A DNA stretch of 37,183 bases from Bryobacterales bacterium (GCA_022824585.1 JAJDZN010000118.1:1-37183); one strand, 5' to 3'. Shown: positions 25,972 through 34,911, counted from the first letter of the stretch. Notes: a model not told the origin generated them from the sequence alone. Made by a program: numbers and translations.

Positions 25972-26949
25972 ATGAGGGTGTGGCAGGTCACGCACTATGG
26001 CGAGCCGGAAGAGATGGTTTTGGCGAAAGTTGATACGCCGGTCCCCTCAGCCGGGCAGGTTCGCATCCGCAACCATGCTTGCGGATTCAACTTCTTCGAC
26101 CTTCTCCAGTGCCAGGGCAAGTACCAGTCTAGGCCGGAGTTTCCGTTCACGATCGGCGCCGAAGTGTCAGGCATCGTCGACGCTGTCGGCGATGGTGTCG
26201 AGCTCGTCAACGTCGGCGATCGCGTACTTTCCCTGCCCCGCGGCGGCGGCTTCGCAGAATGCACCGTCGTCGACGAATCGCGTGCGTACCCAATCCCTGA
26301 CAGCATGTCATTCGAGCAGGCGGCGGCCATGCCAGTGGTTTTCCAGACTTCTCTGTTCGCCCTTGACTACCGCGCCAAGCTGCAGCCCGGCGAATGGCTC
26401 CTGGTACACGCCGGCGCCAGCGGCGTAGGCGTCGCGGCGATCCAGCTCGGCGTCGCTATGGGAGCGCGGATCATTGCCACGGCGGGCAGCGACGAGAAGC
26501 TTGAGTTCTGCAGGCAGCACGGCGCGGAACACGCGCTGGCATACCGCGACGACGGCTGGGTCGACCGAGTGAAGCAGATTGCCGGCAAGTTCGGAGCTGA
26601 CGTGATCTACGATCCGGTCGGAGGGGACGTGTTCGACCTGTCCACCAAGGTCATCGCTCCGGGCGGTCGGTTGTTGGTGATCGGCTTCGCCAGCGGGCGC
26701 ATTCCGTCGCTGGCCGCCAACCGTGCCCTGCTGAAGAACATGTCGCTGGTCGGCGTGTTCTGGGGGCGGCATTGCGACGAGCACCCCGGCTACATGAAAT
26801 CGCTGCATGACCAGCTCTGCGACATGTTCCAAGCGGGCAAGATCGATCCCCCGGTGGGGGCAACCTATCCTCTGGAAGCGGTGCCACAAGGCATCCGAGA
26901 TCTTGCCAACCGCAAGGTCAGCGGCAAGGCAATCGTCAAGATCGCCTAG
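25972..26949 (+). CDS. Quinone-oxidoreductase-like MDR-superfamily dehydrogenase
   Basis: This is a medium-chain dehydrogenase/reductase of the NADPH:quinone oxidoreductase group, cytoplasmic. The 325-aa protein has the GroES-like half with NFFDLLQCQGKY and FTIGAEVSGIVDAVGDGV. The nucleotide-binding half contains the AGASGVGVAAIQLGVAMGAR glycine motif, ATAGSDEKLEFCRQHGAEHA, and YDPVGGDVF. The catalytic and structural zinc-ligand cysteines are missing, as expected for the quinone-reductase branch. The true substrate is unknown. It stands alone after clpP and probably has its own leaderless promoter. Confidence 0.9.
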   Translation: MRVWQVTHYGEPEEMVLAKVDTPVPSAGQVRIRNHACGFNFFDLLQCQGKYQSRPEFPFTIGAEVSGIVDAVGDGVELVNVGDRVLSLPRGGGFAECTVVDESRAYPIPDSMSFEQAAAMPVVFQTSLFALDYRAKLQPGEWLLVHAGASGVGVAAIQLGVAMGARIIATAGSDEKLEFCRQHGAEHALAYRDDGWVDRVKQIAGKFGADVIYDPVGGDVFDLSTKVIAPGGRLLVIGFASGRIPSLAANRALLKNMSLVGVFWGRHCDEHPGYMKSLHDQLCDMFQAGKIDPPVGATYPLEAVPQGIRDLANRKVSGKAIVKIA

Positions 26950-26959
26950 CCTTGGACTC

Positions 26960-27907
26960 CTATTGGCCGAGGCTGATCGGCACCGGCACGAAGCAGAGCG
27001 CGAAGACAACCAGCAGCAGCGCGGCGATGCGCTGCCGGCCGCAGCCAATCGGCGCCGAATCGTCCATGGTGGGGAGGTGCCGAATGCCGGTGATTAACAA
27101 CAGGACCAGCAACAGGGCGTAGGAGGCCCGTGTTGCAATGCTGATCGCTAGGAGCGCCAAGAAACAGGCAATCGCGACCTTGAAGCTGCGCTTTGCGAAC
27201 ACCGCATAGCAGATGTGGCCGCCATCGAGCTGCCCGACAGGTATCAGATTCAGCGCAGTGATGAAGAGCCCGACCCAGCCGGCGAAGGCGACGTCGTGCA
27301 GGACGAGCGTCAGGCCTTCTTCGGCGCTTCCGAACCAAGCCCATTCGAAGAACTGGAACAATAGCGGCTCGCCAAGCACCAAGCCCAAGGAGTCATCGAT
27401 CGCCTGACGCGAGGAGAGCATCACACCAACCCACGAGATCGGGATTGCCAGTACCACGCCGGCGAGAGGCCCAGCCGCCGAAATATCGAACAGCGCCTTG
27501 CGATTGGGGATGAACGGAGACATGCGGATGACTGCGCCCATCGTGCCGAACAGGAAGGGTGCCGGCAGGAAGTACGGCAGCGTAGCCGGCACGCGGTAGT
27601 ACCGGGCGGCCAGATAGTGCCCGAACTCGTGCGCCGTAAGTATCGCCAGCAAGCACGCCGAGTATGTCGGCGAAACGAAATAGCTGGTCGATGCGGCCGT
27701 GAGCAGGAACAGGGTCAAGCTGAGGAAGACCCGCTGCTTGGGCTGCACAAGGTTCGGCGGCCGCTCCGGCAAGCCCTCTTCGATCCATTGGTCCGGCCCG
27801 CTGCGCAGCGGCGCGATGCTTCCGCTAGGTCGCAGAGTGACGCCAAGATGGCGGTCGGAGCCTGATCTGTCGGGGCCGGATGGCGCGCCAGGCAGTTCTT
27901 CAGGCAA
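26960..27907 (-). CDS. Site-2-protease-like membrane metalloprotease (M50, EGY-like)
   Basis: M50 proteases cleave inside membranes. The TTG start gives 315 aa with a cytoplasmic N-terminal tail of about 58 residues and about seven membrane helices. The zinc motif is H93-E94-x-x-H97 (TAHEFGHYLA). The third ligand is D228 in NLIPVGQLDGGHI, and the stretch GAVIRMSPFIPNRKALFDIS matches the plant EGY and bacterial homologue subgroup. It begins 14 bases after the ilvE stop, so the two are cotranscribed. Its natural substrate, perhaps an anti-sigma factor, is unknown. Confidence 0.88.
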   Translation of the reverse strand: MPEELPGAPSGPDRSGSDRHLGVTLRPSGSIAPLRSGPDQWIEEGLPERPPNLVQPKQRVFLSLTLFLLTAASTSYFVSPTYSACLLAILTAHEFGHYLAARYYRVPATLPYFLPAPFLFGTMGAVIRMSPFIPNRKALFDISAAGPLAGVVLAIPISWVGVMLSSRQAIDDSLGLVLGEPLLFQFFEWAWFGSAEEGLTLVLHDVAFAGWVGLFITALNLIPVGQLDGGHICYAVFAKRSFKVAIACFLALLAISIATRASYALLLVLLLITGIRHLPTMDDSAPIGCGRQRIAALLLVVFALCFVPVPISLGQ

Positions 27908-27920
27908 GCGCGACCCCGAT

Positions 27921-28865
27921 CTAGGCTGCGGCCGAACTGCGCGCGTCTAGGATGCTCAGCCAGCCGTAGCGGTCTTCCTTTGCGCCTGACGTGATGCCCA
28001 AGAATTCGGACTGGATGTGTTCGGTGATCGGCCCGCGGCGCCCTGCGGCGACGTTGATCCTGTCCACTGAGCGAATAGGGGTCACCTCGGCCGCGGTGCC
28101 GGTGAAGAACAGTTCGTCGGCGATATACAGCCACTCGCGCGGAATCGCCTGCTCGCGCAGCGGGTAGTTGAGATCGGTGGCGATCTGGATGATCGAATCG
28201 CGCGTGATGCCCGGCAGCACGGAAGTGCCCAGCGGCGGCGTGTAGATCACGCCATCGCGGATCAGGAAGATGTTCTCCCCGCTTCCTTCAGAAACGTACC
28301 CGGCGGTGTCGAGAGCAATGCCCTCGGTATAACCGTGCTGGTTGGCCTCCATCAGGATCAGCTGGGAGTTCATGTAATTGGCGGCTACCTTGGCGATGGC
28401 CGGCAGCGTGTTCGGCGCGATCCGCGTCCACGAGGAGACGCACACGTCCACGCCCTGTTCGAGAGCCTCGGCGCCGAGGTAGCGGCCCCATTCCCAGCAG
28501 GCGATGTAGCACTCGATCGGATTGTTGAGCGAGCGCACGCCCACATCCCCGAAGCCGCGGAAGACCACCGGGCGAATGTAGCAAGAGGAAAGGCCGTTGA
28601 CCTGCGTCACATCCTTGCAGGCCTGCGCGAATTCCTCGCTGGAGAAGCCCAAGTCCTCCATGCGATAGATCTTGGCCGAGTCGAACATGCGCCGCACGTG
28701 CTCGTCGAGCCGGAAGAGCGCCGGACCGTTCTTCGTGTCGTAGCACCGGATGCCCTCGAACACGCTAGTGCCGTAGTGCAGCGCGTGGGTCAGGACGTGG
28801 ACTTTCGCATCGTCCCAGTCAATGAAAGTGCCGTTGTACCAGATCTTCGCCGTGGGCTTGATCAT
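27921..28865 (-). CDS. ilvE: Branched-chain amino acid aminotransferase
   Basis: IlvE transaminates 2-oxo acids to leucine, isoleucine and valine, using PLP and glutamate. The 314-aa class IV aminotransferase has HALHYGTSVFEGIRCYDT, the arginine and tyrosine substrate motif SSCYIRPVVFRG, Schiff-base lysine K159 in AIAKVAANYMNS, and the PLP-binding EGIALDTAGYVSEGSGENIF with E193. AGAGGGGAA directly before the ATG is a strong ribosome-binding site, in contrast to polA on the other strand. Length and motifs are typical. Confidence 0.95.
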   Translation of the reverse strand: MIKPTAKIWYNGTFIDWDDAKVHVLTHALHYGTSVFEGIRCYDTKNGPALFRLDEHVRRMFDSAKIYRMEDLGFSSEEFAQACKDVTQVNGLSSCYIRPVVFRGFGDVGVRSLNNPIECYIACWEWGRYLGAEALEQGVDVCVSSWTRIAPNTLPAIAKVAANYMNSQLILMEANQHGYTEGIALDTAGYVSEGSGENIFLIRDGVIYTPPLGTSVLPGITRDSIIQIATDLNYPLREQAIPREWLYIADELFFTGTAAEVTPIRSVDRINVAAGRRGPITEHIQSEFLGITSGAKEDRYGWLSILDARSSAAA

Positions 28866-28964
28866 TTCCCCTCTCCACCAATGAACCCTGTCTTCTTAGT
28901 ATGGCACTCCTCTCGACAGCGCGCCTGACGGCCTGCGGCCGCGGCTTGCCCCGCCCCAATTGCT

Positions 28965-28970
28965 TACACT
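28965..28970 (+). promoter_or_regulatory. TACACT -10-like box 9 nt before polA ATG
   Basis: TACACT is followed by 9 bases and the ATG at 28980, giving a leader of 2-3 bases at most. No Shine-Dalgarno is visible. Confidence 0.35.
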
Positions 28971-28979
28971 AAGTCGCTC

Positions 28980-31568
28980 ATGGGCCTCGTCTCGCCGCGA
29001 ATCTTCCTCGTGGACACCTTCGGGCTGATCTTCCGCGCCTTCTATGGCCGCGCGCGGTCGTCCGTGGGCTCGCTGCGAACCTCTGCCGGCATGCCGACCG
29101 AGGCGATCTACGTGTTCAACAACATGCTCAAGGCCATGCTCGAAGTGCAGCAGCCGGAGTATGTCGTGGCGGTGTGGGAGGGACATGGCCCGACCTTCCG
29201 CGACAAGATCTTCCCCGAGTACAAGGCCAATCGCGATGCGATGCCCGAAGACCTCTCGCTGCAATTGCCGTATATCGAACGGATCCTGAAGGCGTGGAAC
29301 GTGGCAGTGCTGTCGGAGGACGGCTACGAGGCCGACGACACAATCGCGCTGCTCACGCAGCAGGCGTCCGAGCAGGGCGTCGAAGTTGTGATCGTCTCGT
29401 CGGACAAGGATCTCATGCAACTGGTGGGGGAAGGCGTCTCGCAATGGAACCCGACCAAGGACATGCTCTACAAGCCGTCGGACGTACAAGAGTTCCTCGG
29501 CGTCAAGCCCGGCCAAGTGACGGACCTTCTGGCCCTGAAGGGCGATTCGGTGGACAACATCCCCGGCGCGCCAGGAATCGGAGACAAGGGCGCGCAGCAG
29601 TTGATCGCCGAGTACGGCGACATAGAAGGCATCATCAGCCACGCCGCCGAGGTGAAGCGCAAGACCTACCGCGAAAGCCTGCAGAACCATGCGGATCAAG
29701 TCCGGCTCAGCAAGCGGTTGGCGACGCTGGACGCCTCCGGCAGCCTGAGGCTTGACCTCGAGTCCGTCCGGCTCAAGGCCGGGAACACCGACGAGTTGCT
29801 GAGCTGCTACCGCGAATTGGAGTTCAACACGCTGGCGAGCCAGCTTGAGAGCGGCACGGGCAGACCGGCTGCTGAGGTCGAGGCGCAGACTTTCGAATCG
29901 GCCGAGCACTTCGAACGCTGGCTGGCCGCCGAGAGCGGCCCGATCGCGGTGGCGGTGATGACCGACCAAGCGAGCGACCCGGCCGGGACTCCGCAGACCC
30001 GCATCGGTTTCGCCGCGAAAGCGGACGAAGCGTGGAACCTTCCGCCCGACCTGCTTCCGAGCGCCCGGGCCGCCGTCGAATCCGGGCAGCGTGATATTTG
30101 CGTTCACGACTGGAAGTCGGCGATCCATGCGCTCGACAAGCTAGAAGTCGGATTCCCGCGGGCGGCCGACGACACGATGCTGATGGCTTTCCTGGCCGAC
30201 TCGAGCCGGACGAACTATGCGTTGAAGAAGTCTGTCGAGCGGCGTCTGGGAAGCCCTGGCAGTGACGATGCGGGTGTCGCAGCCAATCAAACGCTCGCCC
30301 TGCGCGACACCCTCCAAGGCGAAATCGACCGGATGGAGCTGCGCACGGTCTATGAAGAGATCGAACTGCCGCTGGCTCCGGTCCTGGCCTCGATGGAAGC
30401 GAAGGGCGTGATGCTGGACTCCGGGGCCCTGGCAGATTTCTCCGTGCAACTGGAGCGCCGAATAGACGAATTGAGCCGCGAGGTCATTGAGCTCGCCGGC
30501 CGAGACTTCAACATCGGCTCGCCCAAGCAATTGGGTGACATCCTGTACGTTGACCTCGGCCTGCCGCGGCCGCAGAAGCGCGGCAAGACCAAGGCCCCTT
30601 CGACCGCCTCGGACGTTCTCGAAGGCCTGAAGGACAAGCATGCGATCGTCGCCAAGATCTTGGACTGGCGTCAGCACACCAAGCTGAAGAGCACCTATGT
30701 CGATGCCCTGCCCCAGCTGGTCGCGGCCGACGGGCGCCTGCACACCACGTTCAACCCAACCGGATCCGCCACCGGCCGGCTGTCATCGCTCAACCCGAAC
30801 CTTCAGAACATTCCCGCCCGGACCTCGCTCGGACGGGAGATCCGCAAGGCGCTGGTAGCCCCGCCGGGATGGCAGTTCGTTTCCGGGGACTACTCCCAAG
30901 TGGAGCTGCGCGTGATGGCGCACCTGTCGCGCGACCCCCGCTTGATCGCAGCCTTTGCCAGCGGCGAGGACTTGCACCAGAGCACGGCATCCGAGGTGCT
31001 CGGCATCCCGCCGATGCTAGTAGGCCCGGATGAGCGTGCCCGCGCCAAGGCGGTCAATTTCGGCATCATCTACGGTCTCAGCGCATTCGGCCTGGCCAGA
31101 CAACTCAATATCCCTCAAGGAGATGCTCGCGACTACATCAAGCGCTACTTCGAACGCTACAGCGGGGTCAAGCAGTTCAAGGAAGACACCATCGAGCAAA
31201 CCAAGCAGAGGGGGTTCAGCCGGACCCTGTTCGGGCGTCGCAGGCCCGTGCCGGACTTGGACAGCAAGAATCACGCCGCCCGCAGCATGGCCGAACGCAT
31301 CGCGATCAACTCGCCCATCCAAGGCACTGCCGCCGACCTGATCAAAAAGGCGATGTTGGCCACTGACGCGGCACTGAAACAGGAGGGGCTGCGGGCACAG
31401 ATGGTGCTACAGATCCATGACTCGCTGCTCGTTGAGACACCGGAAGAGGAAGTCGAAGCCGTCAGCGGTCTGCTGAAGGCCGAGATGGAAGCCGTGGCCA
31501 GCTTGGCCGTTCCTTTGGTGGTAGATATCAAGACCGGGCCGAACATGCGGGACCTTGAAGGCCCGTAG
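28980..31568 (+). CDS. polA: DNA polymerase I
   Basis: Pol I fills gaps and removes RNA primers. The 862-aa protein has an N-terminal 5' nuclease (about 8-290: FLVDTFGLIFRAFYG, GYEADDTIA, SSDKDLMQLV, GDSVDNIPGAPGIGDKGA). A proofreading-exonuclease-like domain (about 300-465) lacks the catalytic acids: motif I reads IAVAVMTDQ instead of a DxE. The polymerase domain (about 480-862) has motif A DYSQVELRVMAHLSRD (D637), motif B RARAKAVNFGIIYG (K690) and motif C QIHDSLLVE (D814), where the usual Glu after Asp is Ser815. Proofreading is therefore probably absent. Divergent from ilvE. Confidence 0.96.
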   Translation: MGLVSPRIFLVDTFGLIFRAFYGRARSSVGSLRTSAGMPTEAIYVFNNMLKAMLEVQQPEYVVAVWEGHGPTFRDKIFPEYKANRDAMPEDLSLQLPYIERILKAWNVAVLSEDGYEADDTIALLTQQASEQGVEVVIVSSDKDLMQLVGEGVSQWNPTKDMLYKPSDVQEFLGVKPGQVTDLLALKGDSVDNIPGAPGIGDKGAQQLIAEYGDIEGIISHAAEVKRKTYRESLQNHADQVRLSKRLATLDASGSLRLDLESVRLKAGNTDELLSCYRELEFNTLASQLESGTGRPAAEVEAQTFESAEHFERWLAAESGPIAVAVMTDQASDPAGTPQTRIGFAAKADEAWNLPPDLLPSARAAVESGQRDICVHDWKSAIHALDKLEVGFPRAADDTMLMAFLADSSRTNYALKKSVERRLGSPGSDDAGVAANQTLALRDTLQGEIDRMELRTVYEEIELPLAPVLASMEAKGVMLDSGALADFSVQLERRIDELSREVIELAGRDFNIGSPKQLGDILYVDLGLPRPQKRGKTKAPSTASDVLEGLKDKHAIVAKILDWRQHTKLKSTYVDALPQLVAADGRLHTTFNPTGSATGRLSSLNPNLQNIPARTSLGREIRKALVAPPGWQFVSGDYSQVELRVMAHLSRDPRLIAAFASGEDLHQSTASEVLGIPPMLVGPDERARAKAVNFGIIYGLSAFGLARQLNIPQGDARDYIKRYFERYSGVKQFKEDTIEQTKQRGFSRTLFGRRRPVPDLDSKNHAARSMAERIAINSPIQGTAADLIKKAMLATDAALKQEGLRAQMVLQIHDSLLVETPEEEVEAVSGLLKAEMEAVASLAVPLVVDIKTGPNMRDLEGP

Positions 31569-31588
31569 CTCGGTCCGCTCGCAATCGG

Positions 31589-32047
31589 CTACTTATAGGC
31601 TCGAGTGACCCATTCGGCCACCACGCAGGGCTTGGTCGCACCCTCGAGTTCCACGATCACGTTCCAGATGGTCTGAACGCCCCATGCATGCTCTTCGACG
31701 GCGTGCGGGGAGATATGTCCCCGGATCCTGCCGCCCGCCGGCACCGGGGCCGGAAAACGCACCCGGTTGAGGCCGTAGTTGATGCCGTGCTTGAAGTCAC
31801 CCGCCACCTTGACGGTGCCCATCATGATCGGGGCCAGCATGGACAGGCTGAGGAAACCGTGCCCGATCGTTGTCTTGAAGGGCGACTCGGTCGCTGCGCG
31901 CTCGGCATCCACATGAATCCACTGGTGGTCTTCGGTAGTGTCCGCGAAGCTGTCGATCCGATCCTGCGTGATCTCGAACCAGTCGCTGACGGCGATTTCC
32001 TTGCCGATGTTCTCTTGGAGTTCCTCGACGGGTACTTGGCGTGCCAT
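31589..32047 (-). CDS. MaoC-like hydratase (NodN-type hot-dog protein)
   Basis: This is a hot-dog-fold (R)-specific enoyl-CoA hydratase-like protein. The ATG at 32047 gives 152 aa beginning MARQVPVEELQENIGKEI. The MaoC motif is in FADTTEDHQWIHVDAERA (active-site Asp and His) and TTIGHGFLSLSML. A GTG at 32071 would add eight residues, but TACAAT lies exactly 7 bases before the ATG and overlaps that extension, favouring the later start. The MFS gene upstream ends 41 bases before it. The acyl-CoA substrate is unknown. Confidence 0.9.
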   Translation of the reverse strand: MARQVPVEELQENIGKEIAVSDWFEITQDRIDSFADTTEDHQWIHVDAERAATESPFKTTIGHGFLSLSMLAPIMMGTVKVAGDFKHGINYGLNRVRFPAPVPAGGRIRGHISPHAVEEHAWGVQTIWNVIVELEGATKPCVVAEWVTRAYK

Positions 32048-32054
32048 GGCGTCG

Positions 32055-32060
32055 ATTGTA
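32055..32060 (-). promoter_or_regulatory. TACAAT -10 box 7 nt before maoC-like ATG
   Basis: On the minus strand TACAAT, 7 bases, ATG. This is the best -10 of the leaderless-like group (5 of 6 consensus bases). Confidence 0.42.
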
Positions 32061-32088
32061 TCCGATGGCACTTGGCCTGCCCGGACGG

Positions 32089-33327
32089 CTAGAGCTTGTT
32101 CACGACGTTGCCGCTGAGCATGTACAGCACCGAGACCGCCACCAAAATCGCACCATTGATGCCGAGCACGCTGCGAGCGCCGATCTTGTCGGCCGCCAAG
32201 CCGCAGCTGAGGTTGCTCAGCGGCATCACCCCACGGAAGGCGGTGTTGTAGACGCTCATGATCCGGCCGCGTAGCTCCTCCGAGAGATTGAGCTGGACCA
32301 ACGAACTCACCAACGTGAAGACGCCGAGGATCGCGCCTCCGGAGAAGAACAGCAAGGGCATGCCAAGCCAGAGCGTGCTCGCCAGTGCGAATCCGATTGT
32401 TGCCAGGCCCAGTAACGCCTGCATAGTCAACGCTTTGTTTCCCTTTCTGGGAGCGTCGCCCAAACTCGCGACGAACAGAGCGCCGAGCACAGCGCCCACC
32501 GCCAGCACCGAGCCCATCAGGCCGAATCCACCAGCGTCAAGGCTGTACACGTCGCTGGCGAAAACAGGCAGCAACAGGTTGATCGGCACTCCGCAAAATG
32601 CTGAGACCACCGCGAGCGCCATCAGCGAGCGCAAGGCGAGGCTGGCGTGGATCGAACGGAATCCCTCCAGGAGGCTGCGGAGGATATTCTTGTGGCCGGC
32701 CTTGGGCGTGAACGGAATTCTCAGGGTTAGCAACGACCCAATGACCGCCAGAAAGCTCAGGCCATTGACTAGGAAGCACATAGCCGGACCGAGGAACTTG
32801 AATACCGCTCCGCCGATCGGCTTGCCGACTGTCCCCGCGAGGTTGAACTGGATCGAGATGAGCGCGATTGCATTGGACAGGTGCTTCTTCGGCACCAGAG
32901 ATGGGATCAGGGCTTGATAGGCCGGGCCGCCGAATGCCTGGCCCAGTCCCGCCAAGAAGGCCGCAGCCAAGATGTGCCAAACCTCGACGCTATCCGCAAA
33001 GAACAGCGCCGCGAGAGCAAACGAGGCGGTCATCTGCAGGATCTGCGAACAGATCAGGAGGTAGCGCCTGTCCATGCGGTCGGCCAGCACCCCCCCCAGC
33101 ACGGAGAACAGCAAGATCGGCAGGCCGTTCAGGAAGGCTGTCAGGCCGAGCAGGCTCTCGGATCCGGTTTGCTCGTAGATGTACCAGCTCTCGGCGACGT
33201 TAGCGACGAAGTAGCCCGTGGTCGAGGTGAACGCCCCGAACCACAGCCAGCGGAAGTTGCGGTACCGGAACGAGCGAAACGTGCGGGCCGGCAGCCCGCG
33301 CGCTCGCTTTCGACGGGATGAGTCCAT
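32089..33327 (-). CDS. MFS exporter (EntS/MFS_3-like)
   Basis: This is a 12-helix major facilitator of the enterobactin-exporter-like group. The ATG at 33327 gives 412 aa starting with a basic cytoplasmic tail (MDSSRRKRARGLPARTFRSF) and the group opening FRYRNFRWLWFGAFTSTTGY. Further landmarks are GGVLADRMDRRYLL (loop 2-3), FGGPAYQALIPSLVPKKHLS and SIQFNLAGTVGKPIGG. An extra TTG-initiated extension to 33396 is Pro/Arg/Gly-rich and unlikely. GATAAT near 33382 could serve as its -10. Substrate unknown. Confidence 0.88.
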   Translation of the reverse strand: MDSSRRKRARGLPARTFRSFRYRNFRWLWFGAFTSTTGYFVANVAESWYIYEQTGSESLLGLTAFLNGLPILLFSVLGGVLADRMDRRYLLICSQILQMTASFALAALFFADSVEVWHILAAAFLAGLGQAFGGPAYQALIPSLVPKKHLSNAIALISIQFNLAGTVGKPIGGAVFKFLGPAMCFLVNGLSFLAVIGSLLTLRIPFTPKAGHKNILRSLLEGFRSIHASLALRSLMALAVVSAFCGVPINLLLPVFASDVYSLDAGGFGLMGSVLAVGAVLGALFVASLGDAPRKGNKALTMQALLGLATIGFALASTLWLGMPLLFFSGGAILGVFTLVSSLVQLNLSEELRGRIMSVYNTAFRGVMPLSNLSCGLAADKIGARSVLGINGAILVAVSVLYMLSGNVVNKL

Positions 33328-33579
33328 TGGCTGGCCCGGCGACCCGCCCCGAGCGGGCACGGCCGCCGGCCGCCGACACATTATCTTGGCACACAATCCG
33401 TCCGAGATCGCCGCAGGCCAAGATTTGCGAGGCCAGATCGACGTCGGATCGATCCTCGGAGCGCACCCGCCCAGCCTCGGGGGTAGGTCGCGACACGCTG
33501 CTACACTTACACGAAACCGCTGCAGGGCCAGCTAGCGCTCTCTCCGCGCGGAATACCGACCCCCGTAGATCTCTTCACC

Positions 33580-34887
33580 ATGGACTCATCTCAGTCCCCC
33601 AGCCAAGCCAAACACCCGCGGGGGCTGTATGTCCTCTTCGCGTCCGAGGCATGGGAGCGATTCAGCTTCTATTCCATGCTTTCGCTCTTCACGCTTTACC
33701 TTAGGGATGATGTAGAAGGATTTGGCTGGACAGAGATTGAGGCGATCAGTCTCTACTCTTGGTATCTGACGTTTGTCTACGCCAGCCCGTTCATCGGAGG
33801 CCTGCTGGCAGATCGCTACCTAGGCTACCTCCGCACCACGTTGATCGGCGCCGTCTTCTTCGTCGCCGGACACCTGCTGCTGTCTTTCCATTCGATCACG
33901 ATCGTCTACGTCGCACTGGTCTGCTTGGTCATCGGCAACGGGCTGTTCAAGCCCAATGTGTCGACGATGGTGGGAAACCTGTACCCGGACGGCAGCCCCC
34001 TCAAGGACCGGGCGTTCATCATCTTCTACTTCGGAATCAACGTCGGGGCGTTCGTCGCACCCGTCACGATGGAGTTCATAAAGCGGCAAGCAGGCTATCA
34101 CCCTGCCTTCGCAGTCGCGGGTGTCGGCATGGTTGTTTCGCTGGCGACCCTGTACTTGCTTCGGCGGCATGTCGAGATGGTCGATGCCCCGGTCGCACCC
34201 CCGGCCGGCGGTCAGGTCGAGGCGGCCGAACTCGCGAAGGTGCCCGAGTCGCGCCGCATCATCGCGTTGCTGGTGATTTTCCTCATCGTGATCGTCTTCT
34301 GGATGGCGTTCCATCAGAGCGGCTCCACCCTGACATATTTCGCGAACGACAACACCCGCGGGAACTTTTCCGGCACGATCTTTAACGCGATCAACCCGCT
34401 CTGGATCCTCATTCTTTCCTTCCCCTTGGTGAAGTTCTGGGGCTGGCTGAACAAGCGTGGCAAGGAGCCGTCGACCCCGGCCAAGATGTCGATCGGCATG
34501 CTCTTGACGGGACTGTCCTACTTCGTGCTCTATACCGCGGCAACTGTCGGCGAGGCGTCCGTGACCGGAACCGATATATACGCCTACGAGGTGTCACCGA
34601 TCTGGCTGATTTCGTCGTACGGAGTGGTCACGCTCGGAGAGTTGCTACTGTCTCCGATGGGTCTCTCGCTGGTGTCCAAGGTTGCGCCGTTCCGACTCCG
34701 GGGGATGATGATGGGCGGCTGGTTCGTGGCCACGGCAGTGGGCAACAAGCTCACGGCGATTGGCGTGTACTGGACACGCTGGCCGCACTCGGTGTTCTTC
34801 GCGGTCCTCGGCATCATGTGCTTCGCGGTCGGAGCCCTTCTGGCCGGGCTGCTGAAGCCCCTAAAGAAGGCGATGCCCGGAGTTTGA
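33580..34887 (+). CDS. Proton-dependent oligopeptide transporter (POT/PTR family)
   Basis: POT transporters import di- and tripeptides with protons. The 435-aa protein shows the family motif E-x-x-E-R-F-x-F-Y (SEAWERFSFYSM, the second aromatic being Phe), FIGGLLADRYLGYLRT, the PTR2 signature GNGLFKPNVSTMVGNLY and FYFGINVGAF. A hydrophobic pair of helices near 205-250 precedes FWMAFHQSGSTLTYFANDNT, the substrate-helix motif. The spacer 33328-33579 to the divergent MFS gene contains TACACT near 33502 that could serve its promoter. No clear ribosome-binding site is seen. Confidence 0.93.
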   Translation: MDSSQSPSQAKHPRGLYVLFASEAWERFSFYSMLSLFTLYLRDDVEGFGWTEIEAISLYSWYLTFVYASPFIGGLLADRYLGYLRTTLIGAVFFVAGHLLLSFHSITIVYVALVCLVIGNGLFKPNVSTMVGNLYPDGSPLKDRAFIIFYFGINVGAFVAPVTMEFIKRQAGYHPAFAVAGVGMVVSLATLYLLRRHVEMVDAPVAPPAGGQVEAAELAKVPESRRIIALLVIFLIVIVFWMAFHQSGSTLTYFANDNTRGNFSGTIFNAINPLWILILSFPLVKFWGWLNKRGKEPSTPAKMSIGMLLTGLSYFVLYTAATVGEASVTGTDIYAYEVSPIWLISSYGVVTLGELLLSPMGLSLVSKVAPFRLRGMMMGGWFVATAVGNKLTAIGVYWTRWPHSVFFAVLGIMCFAVGALLAGLLKPLKKAMPGV

Positions 34888-34890
34888 CGG

Positions 34891-34911
34891 GCCGTATTCC
34901 TTTACTACGGC
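34891..34911 (+). terminator. Weak hairpin after the POT gene
   Basis: GCCGTA and TACGGC form a perfect 6-bp stem around a 9-base loop 4 bases after the POT stop. There is no T-run, so its role as a terminator is doubtful. Confidence 0.25.

Noticed and set aside
28896..30128. A 410-codon frame antisense to polA
   Set aside because: Its composition is a complement shadow of polA, with no family features and no ribosome-binding site.
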